Assembly: GCF_014212015.1 (NCBI RefSeq)
Contig: NZ_JACJVN010000057.1
Span: 56,056-120,055 of the forward strand
Source: Cohnella lubricantis
GTDB lineage: Bacteria; Bacillota; Bacilli; Paenibacillales; Paenibacillaceae
Reading direction: 5' to 3'
DNA length: 64,000 nt
In this document: positions 17,638-26,073 of the stretch, piece after piece
Numbering within the stretch: position 1 is the stretch's first letter
Layout of the letters: each line of letters starts with the position of its first letter
Made by a program: the position numbers and the translations under genes
Notes under the pieces: generated by a model
Database searches by the model: none
What the model was told of the DNA's origin: nothing
What the model saw: the letters and a program-made list of their open reading frames with translations, nothing else

Positions 17638-18030
17638 GTGAGAATAGGAGAATTGGCCAAGAAGACAGGCGTCAGCGTGCGCTCCTTGCGGTACTACGAG
17701 GAGAAGGGGCTGCTCACGGCTTCGCGGCAGAAGAGCGGCTACAGGGAGTACAACGCTCTGGCGGTCGAACAAGTGGACACGATTCGTCTATACTTGTCGC
17801 TCGGCCTCACGACGGAACAGATCGCCGGGTTTCTCCATTGCGTGCTGAAGAGCCGCGAGGCATTCTGCGCGGAAGTGCTGCCGGTATATGAGAGCAAGCT
17901 GGCGGAGATTGACGAGCAGCTGCGGCTGCTGACTTCGATTCGGTCGAATCTGACCGAGCGGATCGCCGCGATCAAGGAAGATCAGGTCGGAGTAGAGCGA
18001 GTCAGTCAAGAACGAGTTAAGGAAGGATAA
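17638..18030 (+). CDS. MerR-family transcriptional regulator
   Basis: 130 aa. The N-terminal winged helix-turn-helix is complete: MRIGELAKKTGVSVRSLRYYEEKGLL, then SGYREYNALAVEQVDTI as the wing. A helical dimerisation region follows (residues 80-118). No metal-binding Cys cluster is present in the C-terminal part; single Cys residues occur near 69 and 79. The GTG start at 17638 follows GGAGG. The effector is unknown. The thioredoxin gene 118 bp downstream may be in the regulon. Confidence 0.9.
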   Translation: MRIGELAKKTGVSVRSLRYYEEKGLLTASRQKSGYREYNALAVEQVDTIRLYLSLGLTTEQIAGFLHCVLKSREAFCAEVLPVYESKLAEIDEQLRLLTSIRSNLTERIAAIKEDQVGVERVSQERVKEG

Positions 18031-18105
18031 GTAAGGGAGAAGCAAATCAAGTGAGAGCAAGTCAGGGAAGCATGAGTTAGGGAAGCACAAGTCAGGGAAG
18101 AGTGG
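17999..18105 (+). repeat. Degenerate ~21-bp repeats between merR and the thioredoxin gene
   Basis: Purine-rich copies of the type AAGTCAGGGAAGCA / GAGTTAGGGAAGCA occur about every 21 bp, starting inside the last codons of merR and continuing into the intergenic region. The merR C-terminus may therefore have been extended by repeat growth. Confidence 0.45.
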
Positions 18106-18148
18106 CAAATATGGGAATATATAGGTGAAATTTGGGAGGGATCGGGCA

Positions 18149-18745
18149 ATGAGTTTGCAACTTGTAGATGAGCAGAAGTTTCCGGAGCTGGTGATGGGCG
18201 CGGATGTCGCCGTGTTGGAGTTCGGTGCTGCGTGGTGCCCGCCTTGCAAGGCGCTGCTGCCGATATTGGAGGAGCTGGCGGCAGAGCTGACAGGGGAGTT
18301 GGCGGCGGATGTGCTGGCGGTGGAACCGGCAGGCCAGACGGGGGCGGATGTGCTTGCGGTGGAACCGGCAGGCGAGACTGGGGAGGATGTGCTTGCGGTG
18401 GAACCGGCAGGCGAGACTGGGGAGGATGTGCTTGCGGTGGAACCGGCAGGCCAGACGGGGGAGGATGTGCTTGCGGTGGAACCGGCAGGCCAGACGGGGG
18501 AGGATGATATAGCGGAGGAATCGGCAGGCCAGACGGCGGCGGATGTGCTTGCGGGAGAGCGCCGGCCTAGCGTCGTGATCGCGCAGGCGGACGCGGACGA
18601 CTCGCCCGGGCTGGCGTCGCAGTTCGGCATCATGAGCTTGCCGACCGTCATCGTGTTCAAGAGAGGCCAGCCGGTCGACAAGCTGGTCGGCCTGCGCCCG
18701 AAGCAGGTGTACCGGACGATCATCGACCGCTGGGCGAGCCAATAG
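18149..18745 (+). CDS. Thioredoxin-fold protein with a tandem-repeat insertion
   Basis: 198 aa instead of the usual ~105. The first block ends in the active site AAWCPPC (C30, C33). The last block resumes at SVVIAQADADDSPGLASQFG and holds the cis-Pro loop MSLPTVIVF. Between them, about residues 54-136 are five near-identical 13-residue repeats (core DVLAVEPAGQTG) plus a degenerate sixth and a partial seventh. In a thioredoxin fold this puts the insert after helix 2, before the central beta strand. The ATG at 18149 follows GGGAGGG. Both halves keep fold-critical residues, so it may still be active as a disulfide reductase. Confidence 0.85.
   Translation: MSLQLVDEQKFPELVMGADVAVLEFGAAWCPPCKALLPILEELAAELTGELAADVLAVEPAGQTGADVLAVEPAGETGEDVLAVEPAGETGEDVLAVEPAGQTGEDVLAVEPAGQTGEDDIAEESAGQTAADVLAGERRPSVVIAQADADDSPGLASQFGIMSLPTVIVFKRGQPVDKLVGLRPKQVYRTIIDRWASQ
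18308..18556 (+). repeat. 39-bp in-frame tandem repeat inside the thioredoxin gene
   Basis: Units start at 18308, 18347, 18386, 18425 and 18464 with very high identity; 18503 is degenerate and 18542 partial. The period is exactly 13 codons, so copy-number change would not shift the frame. Confidence 0.92.
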
Positions 18746-18751
18746 CGAGAG

Positions 18752-19219
18752 TGCGATGCCCCGCACGGAACAAGGCACAAAAAGTGCCTTGTCCCCACGT
18801 CTGGGCGATGCCTCGCGCGGAACAAGGCCCAAAAAGTGCCTTGTCCCCACGCCAGGGCGATGCCCCGCACGGAACAAGGCCCAAAAAGTGCCTTGTCCCC
18901 ACGCCTGGGCGATGCCCCGCACGGAACAAGGCACAAAAAGTGCCTTGTCCCCACGCCTGGGCGGTGCCCCGCACGGAACAAGGCACAAAAAGTGCCTTGT
19001 TCCCACGCTTGGGCGATGCCTCGCACGGAACAAGGCACAAAAAGTGCCTTGTCCACACGTCTGGGCGATGCCCCGCACGGAACAAGGCACAAAAAGTGCC
19101 TTGTCCCCACGCTAGGGCGGTGCCCCGCACGGAACAAGGCCCAAAAAGTGCCTTGTCCCCACGCCTGGGCGATGCCCCGCACGGAACAAGGCCCAAAAAG
19201 TGCCTGCGCCGGCTGGGAG
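18752..19219. repeat. Array 1: nine 52-bp hairpin tandem repeats
   Basis: Unit starts fall at 18752, 18804, 18856, 18908, 18960, 19012, 19064, 19116 and 19168, exactly 52 bp apart. Each unit contains ACAAGGCAC-AAAAA-GTGCCTTGT (9-bp arms; some units have one arm mismatch, GGCCC for GGCAC) plus a short CGCC-TG-GGCG palindrome. It fills the gap between the convergent thioredoxin and parB-like genes. There are no variable spacers. The unit lacks stop triplets in most frames, so spurious ORFs run through it. Confidence 0.95.
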
Positions 19220-19233
19220 ATAGTCTAGCCGGA

Positions 19234-20319
19234 CTATTCCTCCGCGGAGCCCTGCTCCATGGCCGCGAGCGTCTCCCGAATGCCGCGCCACTCCGCCAGA
19301 TGCTGCTCCAGCTTGTCGATCAGCGCATCGACGTTCCGGACGAACGCTTCGCCGCTCTCCGGCGTCATGCCAGCCGCGCTCTCCGCGACGACCGGCGCGA
19401 GAGGGGCATGCTCCGGCACAGCAGCGAGCAGCTTGCGCAGCGTCCGCTCAAGCTTCGTATCCGCATCCTTCGCAGAGCCCGCCGCTGCATCTGCATCCGC
19501 GCCAGGCGCAGGCTCGTCCACGTCCGACTCGTCTTCCGCCTCCGAAGCTGCTCTCTCTGCCGCGAGCCGCGCTTCCTCCGCCCGCTGGGCCTCCTGCTTC
19601 GCGCGCTCCTTGCGATTATGCTCGAACGTGGACCACGTCTCGAGCAGCTCGTAGCCCGACTTGTAGAGCAGCTTGCTCTTGAGGCCGTCGGAGATGCTCT
19701 CGTCCTTGAACATCTTGGCAATCCGCTTGATGTCGGTGACCGGCGTCTCGTCGCGGGCGAACGTCAGCGCGAGCGAGTCGCGGTACTCCATCGGCAGGTC
19801 CTTGAGCGGGAGCAGCTGCTCTTCCGTCAGCTTGTCCTTCCGAATCTCCGAGCCGTTCACGATCAGCTTGCGCACCGCGGGGCCGAATTTGAGCAGCTCG
19901 CATTTGTTCTTGATATACGTCTCCGTCTTGCCCAGCTTGCTGGACAAGAACTTGGTCGAGCTTCTGAACTTGGGATCGTTCAGCAGCTTGTGGAACGCTT
20001 CCGCTTCCTCGATCGGGGAGAAGCCTTCGCGCGTGAGGTTCTCGGCGATCTGCTCGAGGTAGATCTCCATCTCGTCCGTCGCTTCGGAGACGATGCAGGG
20101 AATCGTCCCTTTGCCGAGCATCTGGCAGGCCTTATACCGGCGGTTGCCATAGATGATCTTGTAGCGTCCGCCGTCCGTCCGCCGCACCTTGATCGGAGAC
20201 AATAGGCCCAGCTCGCCGATGCTGTTCATCAATTCCTGCAGCGCCTCATCGTCGAATTGGTAGCGGGGCTGGTCCGTATCTTCGTCGATCAGACTAATCT
20301 TGATATCGATGATGTCCAT
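19234..20319 (-). CDS. ParB/Spo0J-like nucleoid protein without ParA
   Basis: 361 aa from the ATG at 20319, which follows TAGGAG; the upstream in-frame ATG at 20343 has no ribosome binding site. The N-terminal ParB/Srx domain has LIDEDTDQPR, the arginine patch GNRRYKA (canonical ParB has GERRxxA, part of the CTP-binding site), and TREGFSPIEEAEA (box II). A central helix-turn-helix follows (LSSKLGKTETYIKNKCELL). The C-terminal third is acidic and Ala-rich. No parA neighbour exists. Its stop lies about 15 bp from array 1. It may be a chromosomal segregation, occlusion or regulatory ParB paralogue. Confidence 0.88.
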   Translation of the reverse strand: MDIIDIKISLIDEDTDQPRYQFDDEALQELMNSIGELGLLSPIKVRRTDGGRYKIIYGNRRYKACQMLGKGTIPCIVSEATDEMEIYLEQIAENLTREGFSPIEEAEAFHKLLNDPKFRSSTKFLSSKLGKTETYIKNKCELLKFGPAVRKLIVNGSEIRKDKLTEEQLLPLKDLPMEYRDSLALTFARDETPVTDIKRIAKMFKDESISDGLKSKLLYKSGYELLETWSTFEHNRKERAKQEAQRAEEARLAAERAASEAEDESDVDEPAPGADADAAAGSAKDADTKLERTLRKLLAAVPEHAPLAPVVAESAAGMTPESGEAFVRNVDALIDKLEQHLAEWRGIRETLAAMEQGSAEE

Positions 20320-20356
20320 GCGTCCGAGGCTCCTAACGTACATATAAGTTATTTCT

Positions 20357-20385
20357 ATTATATATCAGGGCGCGGCGGGTGAAAA
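20357..20385 (-). promoter_or_regulatory. Candidate promoter of the parB-like gene
   Basis: The minus strand reads TATAAT (plus-strand 20357-20362) with a poor -35 candidate of TTCACC type about 17 bp upstream. Confidence 0.35.
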
Positions 20386-20403
20386 TAAAACTTCCAACAG
20401 CTG

Positions 20404-20504
20404 GATTCCCGCCCAGGAAGATCGCCAGATCACCTACAACGCGCCAAACGCACGCTATTCCGCCAAAGAAGATCGCCAGATCACCTTCATCCACTCTCGG
20501 CTAT
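20404..20504. repeat. Two-unit 51-bp direct repeat upstream of wrbA
   Basis: AAGATCGCCAGATCACCT occurs at 20418 and again at 20469, 51 bp apart, within partly conserved flanks. Each copy contains GATC-GCCA-GATC. This is the main content of the gene-free interval 20344-20617, besides the parB-like promoter. Confidence 0.7.
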
Positions 20505-20617
20505 GCGTCTCCCCCTAGGGGTCACCGGACGACCTGCATCCCGCCGCGCCGCATAACGAATGACCAATGTGGAGATACCATGGGAGGTAAATTCCACAAG
20601 AGAAAGGAAGTCATGAC

Positions 20618-21232
20618 TTGGCCAGCGTGAAGCTAGCGATTATCTATTACAGCTCAACGGGAACGAACTACCAGATGGCGCAATGGGCGTCGGACGCGGC
20701 GAAGGAAGCGGGGGCGGAGGTGAAGCTGCTGAAGGTGCAGGAGCTGGCGCCGGAAGCGGCGATTAACGGCAATCCGGCCTGGAAGGCGCACGTTGACGCC
20801 ACGAAGAACGTGCCGGTCGCGACGCCGGCCGATCTCGATTGGGCGGATGCGATCATCTTTAGCGTGCCCACCCGCTTCGGCAACGTGCCTTCGCAGATGA
20901 AGCAGTTCCTCGATACGACCGGCGGCCTGTGGGCGCAGGGCAAGTTCACGAACAAAGTTGTCAGCGCCATGGCGAGCGCCAGCAACCCGCACGGCGGACA
21001 GGAAGCGACGCTGCTCGCGCTGCACATTACCTTTTTCCACTGGGGAGCTATTATGGTGCCGCCGGGTTATACGGATCCATCGGCTTACACGTCGGGCGGC
21101 AATCCATACGGCACGAGCGTGACCGTCGGCCAAGACGGCAAGATGGTGGAGGACGTGCAAGCGGCGGTCAAAGCGCAGGCGAAGCGGACGGTTACCGTCG
21201 CCGGCTGGGTGAATCAAGGAATGGGCAAGTAA
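20618..21232 (+). CDS. wrbA: WrbA-type NAD(P)H:quinone oxidoreductase
   Basis: 204 aa flavodoxin-like FMN enzyme that reduces quinones by two electrons. FMN phosphate loop YYSSTGTNYQMA near residues 10-21; PTRFGNVPSQMKQFLD near 83-98 and SNPHGGQEATLLALH near 119-133 are characteristic WrbA segments. The TTG start at 20618 follows AAAGGAAG; an ATG at 20613 is in a different frame that stops at once. It is monocistronic and likely part of the oxidative or quinone stress response. Confidence 0.92.
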   Translation: MASVKLAIIYYSSTGTNYQMAQWASDAAKEAGAEVKLLKVQELAPEAAINGNPAWKAHVDATKNVPVATPADLDWADAIIFSVPTRFGNVPSQMKQFLDTTGGLWAQGKFTNKVVSAMASASNPHGGQEATLLALHITFFHWGAIMVPPGYTDPSAYTSGGNPYGTSVTVGQDGKMVEDVQAAVKAQAKRTVTVAGWVNQGMGK

Positions 21233-21378
21233 CAAGCAGCCATATGAAGACAGGAGAGGCTCCTATTCGGGTTTAGGCCTAAGGGAGTCTTTCTTTGCGT
21301 TAAAAATAATGTGGATCCGACATTTCTCTCGGTTGCCTCTCTTATTGGCGAATTCTAAAAATTTTGTCGAAAAAAAGA

Positions 21379-21407
21379 TTGTAATTCCGAGTATCCCGAT
21401 TTATAAT
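21379..21407 (+). promoter_or_regulatory. Sigma-A promoter of the oligopeptide importer operon
   Basis: TTGTAA (21379-21384), 17-bp spacer, TATAAT (21402-21407), followed by the ribosome binding site AGGGAGG at 21435. This is one of the best promoter matches in the window. Confidence 0.7.
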
Positions 21408-21450
21408 TCGGAAAACAAACAAGAGTTTCACAATAGGGAGGATGATAGAA

Positions 21451-23070
21451 ATGAGAAAAGGGTTATACGGTCTGTTGATGCTGGCGCTGGTGTCATTGGC
21501 GATCACCGCTTGCTCCGGCAACAGCAATAATACAAATTCTACCTCTTCTGCACCTGATTCGGCAAGTCCATCCGCTTCCGCGGCGAGCGGCGAGCCGAAG
21601 GACGGCGGCAATCTGATATTCGGCGTGCAAGCCGACCCTCAAATATTGAACCCGATCTATGCGGGCGACCGGGTCAGCCTGACGATCGACCAAGCGCTCT
21701 ACGCGCCGCTGTTCCAAGTGAACAACGGACAGAAGACGTTCTACCTGGCCGACAGCTTGGATGTGTCGGAGGACAACCTGACTTATACGCTGAAGCTGAA
21801 GAGCGGCCTCACTTGGCATGACGGCCAGCCGCTCACGGCAGACGATGTCGTGTTCACCTTCGACAAGATTCTGGACGAGAACCAGAACAGCTACTTCCGC
21901 GAGAACCTGATCATCGGCGGCAAGCCGGTTGAAGTGGCCAAAATCGACGATACGACCGTGGAGTTCAAGCTGCCGCAAGTCTCCCCGGCCTTCGAGGCGA
22001 CGCTTGTTCAACTGACGCCGATTCCGAAGCACATTTTCGAGAATGAAGCCGATATCCAGAAGAGCACGAAGAACAATACGCCTGTCGGCTCCGGCCCGTT
22101 CAAGTTCAAGGAATACAAGACCGGCGAGTATGTGACGCTGGAGCGCTTCGACAACTACTTCGGCGGCAAGCCGCACCTCGATTCGATCACGTACCGCATC
22201 GCCAAGGACGCGAATACGACGAATCTGGCGCTGCAGAACGGCGAGATCAACGTGGCGTACGTAGATCCGGCGGATGTGAACACGATTGAGTCGACCGGCA
22301 AGTTCGACATTCAAGCCTATAGCGAAGGCCGCCTGGGTTACCTGCTCTTCAACGAAGACAGCGATACCGGCGCTCTCGCCAAGAAGGAAGTCCGCCAAGC
22401 GATCTCCTATGCGCTTAACCGCGACGAGATGATCCAGGCGGTATACGGCTCCAGCGACTATGCGGATCCGGCGAAGTCGTTCGTCACGCCGGACGGCCTG
22501 TTCTTCACGAACGATGTGCCGACGTATGACAACGATCCGGAGAAAGCGAAGGAGCTGCTCGCCTCCGCAGGCGTCAGCAACCTGAAGCTGCGCTTCATCG
22601 TCTCCAGCGGCAACAAGGCGCAGGAAGCGGCCTCCCTCTACATTCAGCAGAAGCTGAAGGCGGTCGGCATCGACGTTGAGCTGCAGAATATGGACTCGAC
22701 GGCATATGGCCAGAAGTTTAGCGACGTGACGGCGAAGGACTATGAGCTGGCGTTCGGCGGCTACATCATGGGCTATGACCCGGATGCCTACAGCATTCTG
22801 TACAAGTCCGGCGCAGGCGCCAACTACACGCGCTATAAGAACGAGAAGGTAGACCAATTGTTCGTGCAGGGCGGCAGCGAAGGCGATCCGGCCAAGCGCG
22901 GCGAGATCTACCAAGAACTGCAGAAGACGATCGCCGAAGACGCGGTCATCTATCCGGTCGCTTACACGAAGACGATCGTCGCGATCGACAATCAGTTCGG
23001 CGGCTTGGAGGATGCGGTGCTGAAGCCGGTCGTGATCTTCGAGAATCCGGCTAAGCTGTACCTGAAGTAA
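21451..23070 (+). CDS. Oligopeptide ABC importer, substrate-binding lipoprotein
   Basis: 539 aa SBP_bac_5 (OppA/DppA) family. The ATG at 21451 is preferred over 21442, because AGGGAGG ends directly at 21441. A lipoprotein signal peptide ends in the lipobox ITAC (Cys about residue 21), followed by an Asn/Ser-rich linker. The family motif is visible as LTYTLKLKSGLTWHDGQPLTADDVVFT split around residues 105-135. It binds peptides outside the membrane and delivers them to the permeases encoded downstream. The terminator-like hairpin at 23124 should make this the most highly expressed gene of the operon. Confidence 0.93.
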   Translation: MRKGLYGLLMLALVSLAITACSGNSNNTNSTSSAPDSASPSASAASGEPKDGGNLIFGVQADPQILNPIYAGDRVSLTIDQALYAPLFQVNNGQKTFYLADSLDVSEDNLTYTLKLKSGLTWHDGQPLTADDVVFTFDKILDENQNSYFRENLIIGGKPVEVAKIDDTTVEFKLPQVSPAFEATLVQLTPIPKHIFENEADIQKSTKNNTPVGSGPFKFKEYKTGEYVTLERFDNYFGGKPHLDSITYRIAKDANTTNLALQNGEINVAYVDPADVNTIESTGKFDIQAYSEGRLGYLLFNEDSDTGALAKKEVRQAISYALNRDEMIQAVYGSSDYADPAKSFVTPDGLFFTNDVPTYDNDPEKAKELLASAGVSNLKLRFIVSSGNKAQEAASLYIQQKLKAVGIDVELQNMDSTAYGQKFSDVTAKDYELAFGGYIMGYDPDAYSILYKSGAGANYTRYKNEKVDQLFVQGGSEGDPAKRGEIYQELQKTIAEDAVIYPVAYTKTIVAIDNQFGGLEDAVLKPVVIFENPAKLYLK

Positions 23071-23123
23071 GAGTAGAGAGAGATTATAGAGCAGAGAGAT
23101 AAGAGGGTTAGATGTTACTTCGC

Positions 23124-23154
23124 AAAATAAGCTGGCGAGTCCAGCTTATTTTTT
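23124..23154 (+). terminator. Intra-operon attenuating terminator
   Basis: AAAATAAGCTGG (23124-23135) pairs with CCAGCTTATTTT (23141-23152) around CGAGT, ending in a T-run. Placed between binding-protein and permease genes, it probably lets only part of transcription continue. Confidence 0.85.
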
Positions 23155-23201
23155 GCTAGATTTAGGCTGTTAAGATTTTATGCCATTTAGGAGAACTCAC
23201 T

Positions 23202-24152
23202 ATGAGACAACTCATCGTCAGACGCTTGCTGCAGACGATCCCGCTGCTCTTCTTCGTCTCCATCGCCTGCTTCGCGCTGGTCAAGCTGGCGCCGGGCGAC
23301 CCGGTACTCTCCTTCGTCACGCCCAATATGCATCCGGAGGACATCGAGCGCATACGGCACCATCTGGGGCTCGATCAGCCGGCTTACATGCAATATCTGC
23401 TGTGGCTGAAGGAGATGTTCAGGGGCAATCTCGGGTATTCGCTCGTGAACCACCAGCCGGTCGCGCATCAGATTATCGAACGGATTCCCGCAACCGCGGG
23501 CTTGATGGGCAGCGCTCTTCTCTTGGCTGTGCTGATCGCCATCCCGCTGGGTCTGGCGGCCGGTTCGCAGCGGAACCGCTGGGCGGATAAGCTGATCAAT
23601 CTGATCTCCTATATCGGGATCTCGATCCCGATCTTCTGGCTTGCCATTATGCTTATCTATCTATTCGCGATCCAGCTTCACTGGCTTCCGGTCATGGGGA
23701 TGCGCACGATCGGCAAGGAATCGGCGATGGACGTGATCAAGCACGGCATTCTGCCCTGCTCCGTGCTGGCGTTCAGCTTCCTCTCGACCTATGTGCGCTA
23801 CATCCGTTCCGGCACGATCGGACAGCTCAAGGAAGAGTACGTGCAGATTCAATACGCCTTCGGCTCCTCGAAGCGAATCGTTCTGTTCCGGCACGTCATG
23901 AAGCATGTCCTGCTGCCTATCATTACGCTGCTGGGCATGTCGATGGCCGAGCTGGTGACAGGCGCGATCGTCACGGAGACGGTATTCTCCTGGCCGGGAA
24001 TCGGGTCGCTCGGCATGACCGCCGTCAAAGGGCTGGATTATCCGGTCATTATGGGCATTACGCTTCTATCCGCGCTGCTGCTCATCATCGGCAACCTGCT
24101 GGCGGACATTCTGTACGGATTCGCCGATCCGAGAATCAAGACGACGAGGTGA
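23202..24152 (+). CDS. Oligopeptide ABC importer, permease 1 (OppB/DppB-like)
   Basis: 316 aa integral membrane protein. The typical N-terminus MRQLIVRRLLQTIPLLFFVS is followed by the periplasmic-side loop LAPGDPV, the GNLGYS motif, and the EAA coupling loop around YVQIQYAFGSSK (residues 208-219). Six transmembrane helices are expected. The ATG at 23202 follows TAGGAGAA. Four bases separate it from the next permease gene. Confidence 0.93.
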   Translation: MRQLIVRRLLQTIPLLFFVSIACFALVKLAPGDPVLSFVTPNMHPEDIERIRHHLGLDQPAYMQYLLWLKEMFRGNLGYSLVNHQPVAHQIIERIPATAGLMGSALLLAVLIAIPLGLAAGSQRNRWADKLINLISYIGISIPIFWLAIMLIYLFAIQLHWLPVMGMRTIGKESAMDVIKHGILPCSVLAFSFLSTYVRYIRSGTIGQLKEEYVQIQYAFGSSKRIVLFRHVMKHVLLPIITLLGMSMAELVTGAIVTETVFSWPGIGSLGMTAVKGLDYPVIMGITLLSALLLIIGNLLADILYGFADPRIKTTR

Positions 24153-24156
24153 GATC

Positions 24157-25002
24157 ATGAATCGGACCAAGTGGCGAAATTTAAAGAATGAATGGCTCTC
24201 GAACAAGATCGGAATCGCCGCCTCCGTCGTTCTCGCGATCTTGGTGCTGGGGGCGATCGGCGCCTTCCTGTCCCCGAACGATCCGAATGCGCTGGACGTG
24301 TTGGGCAAGCTGAAGCCTCCGAGCGCGAATCATTGGTTCGGCACGGACGAATACGGCCGCGATTACTTCGCGCGGGCGCTCTACGGCGGTCGGGTATCGC
24401 TGCTCGTCGGCTTCTCCGCGATGATCGTCGCCACGATCGTCGGCACGGTCGTCGGCGTCGTCAGCGGCTACTTCGGCGGATGGCTGGACAATCTGCTGAT
24501 GCGGCTGCTGGAGATTATCATGTCGATCCCTTCATTTCTAGTAATGCTGCTGCTGAGCGTCTTGCTCAAGCCGGGCATCGTGACGCTCGTCATCATTATC
24601 GGGCTGCTGATGTGGATGAATATGGCGCGGATCATCCGCGCCGAGACGCTCGCGGCGAAGGAACGGGAATATGTCTTGTACGCGAAGGCCTCCGGCCAAG
24701 GCGCCTTCGGCATTATCCTCCGGCATATTCTGCCCGGGATCGTGCCGGTCATTATCGTGAGCGCGACCAACAATATCGCCTCCGCGATTCTGATGGAGTC
24801 GTCGCTAAGCTTCCTCGGATTCGGCATTCAGCCGCCGAACGCGACGTGGGGCAGCATGCTGACCAGCGCCCAGGGACATATCATGGACGCTCCGTATTTG
24901 GCGCTGCTGCCGGGCGCTCTCATTCTATTGACTGTGCTTTGCTTTAATATACTGGGCGATATTCTGCGCGTCGGCTTGGAGCCTAAGCTCGTCAAGCGCT
25001 GA
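24157..25002 (+). CDS. Oligopeptide ABC importer, permease 2 (OppC/DppC-like)
   Basis: 281 aa. The N-terminal helix leads into HWFGTDEYGRDYFARALYG (residues 61-79), the diagnostic segment of OppC/DppC permeases. The EAA loop YVLYAKASGQGAFGIILRHILP lies at about 171-192, and ESSLSFLGFGIQPPNATWG at about 224-242. It partners OppB to form the translocation channel. The ATG follows GAGGTGA. Confidence 0.93.
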   Translation: MNRTKWRNLKNEWLSNKIGIAASVVLAILVLGAIGAFLSPNDPNALDVLGKLKPPSANHWFGTDEYGRDYFARALYGGRVSLLVGFSAMIVATIVGTVVGVVSGYFGGWLDNLLMRLLEIIMSIPSFLVMLLLSVLLKPGIVTLVIIIGLLMWMNMARIIRAETLAAKEREYVLYAKASGQGAFGIILRHILPGIVPVIIVSATNNIASAILMESSLSFLGFGIQPPNATWGSMLTSAQGHIMDAPYLALLPGALILLTVLCFNILGDILRVGLEPKLVKR

Positions 25003-25041
25003 CGGGCAGCCGCCGGGGCGGCGGGAAGGAGGATGTCATCA

Positions 25042-26073
25042 ATGACCCGAAGATTGCTGACGGTCGAAGATTTGAACGTGTCGTTCGAGACCCGGGACGG
25101 AGAGAATCAGGCGGTCCGCGGAGTCAGCCTGCATATCGACCAAGGCGAGACGCTCGGCATCGTGGGGGAGTCCGGCAGCGGCAAGAGCGTCACCGCCAAG
25201 TCGATCATGGGGCTCATTGCGCCGCCGGGACGAATGAAGAGCGGGCGCATCGAGTTCGCCGGGACTGATCTCGCCGGTCTTGAAGAGAAGGATTGGAGAC
25301 GGATTCGCGGCAACCGGATCGCGATGGTGTTCCAGGATCCGATGACTTCGCTGAACCCGGTGAAGACGATCGGCGACCATCTGACGGAAGTGATTCGCCG
25401 GCATCGGGGACTTGGCAAGGCCGAGGCGCGGCAGGAGGCGGTTCGTCTGCTGCGGGAAGTCGGCATTACCGAGCCGGAGCGGCGCCTGCGCCAATATCCG
25501 CACGAATTCAGCGGCGGGATGCGGCAGCGGGTCATGATCGCGATGGCGCTCTCCTGCCAGCCGGAGCTGCTCATCGCGGATGAGCCGACGACCGCTCTCG
25601 ACGTGACGATTCAGGCCCAAATTCTCGATCTGCTGAAGCAGCTTAAGGATCAGTCGAACCTGTCGGTGGTGCTGATCACGCACGATCTGGGCGTCGTCGC
25701 CCAAGTGTGCAGCCGCGTCGCCGTCATGTACGGCGGCATGGTCATGGAGGAAGGAACGGTCGAGGAGATCTTCTATCGGCCGAAGCATCCGTATACGCAA
25801 GGGCTGCTCCGTTCCGTGCCGCAGCGGAAGAGCGGTTACCGCGAGAGGCTCGTCCCGATCGAGGGCTCGCCGCCGGATCTGATCGATCCGCCGGCCGGAT
25901 GCCCTTTCCGGGAACGGTGCCCGCATGCGATGGCCAAGTGCGCGCAGCTGCCGCCGCGGTTCGAGATCGGGCCGGGACACCGCGCGATGTGCTGGCTGAA
26001 CGACGAGAGCGTGAAGGAAGAGCTTGCCGCTCGTCCGGAGCCGCAAGGAGGCGCTGCGAATGAAGGAAGATAA
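25042..26073 (+). CDS. Oligopeptide ABC importer, ATPase 1 (OppD/DppD-like)
   Basis: 343 aa from the ATG at 25042, nine bases after AAGGAGG; the ATG at 25033 abuts that site and is unlikely. Walker A GESGSGKS (near 38-45), Q-loop FQDPMTSLNP, signature FSGGMRQR, Walker B LLIADEPTTALD, H-loop THDLG. The C-terminal oligopeptide extension contains the CPFRERCPHAMAKC cysteine cluster, which binds a 4Fe-4S cluster in related DppD/OppD proteins. It overlaps the next gene by 14 nt. Confidence 0.94.
   Translation: MTRRLLTVEDLNVSFETRDGENQAVRGVSLHIDQGETLGIVGESGSGKSVTAKSIMGLIAPPGRMKSGRIEFAGTDLAGLEEKDWRRIRGNRIAMVFQDPMTSLNPVKTIGDHLTEVIRRHRGLGKAEARQEAVRLLREVGITEPERRLRQYPHEFSGGMRQRVMIAMALSCQPELLIADEPTTALDVTIQAQILDLLKQLKDQSNLSVVLITHDLGVVAQVCSRVAVMYGGMVMEEGTVEEIFYRPKHPYTQGLLRSVPQRKSGYRERLVPIEGSPPDLIDPPAGCPFRERCPHAMAKCAQLPPRFEIGPGHRAMCWLNDESVKEELAARPEPQGGAANEGR

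Noticed and set aside
18752..19219. Array 1 units as intrinsic terminators
   Set aside because: Stems have A-rich loops but no T-run after the 3' arm on either strand.
18751..20205. 484-codon plus-strand ORF through array 1 and antisense to the parB-like gene
   Set aside because: Repeat-driven and antisense to a clear ParB-domain gene.
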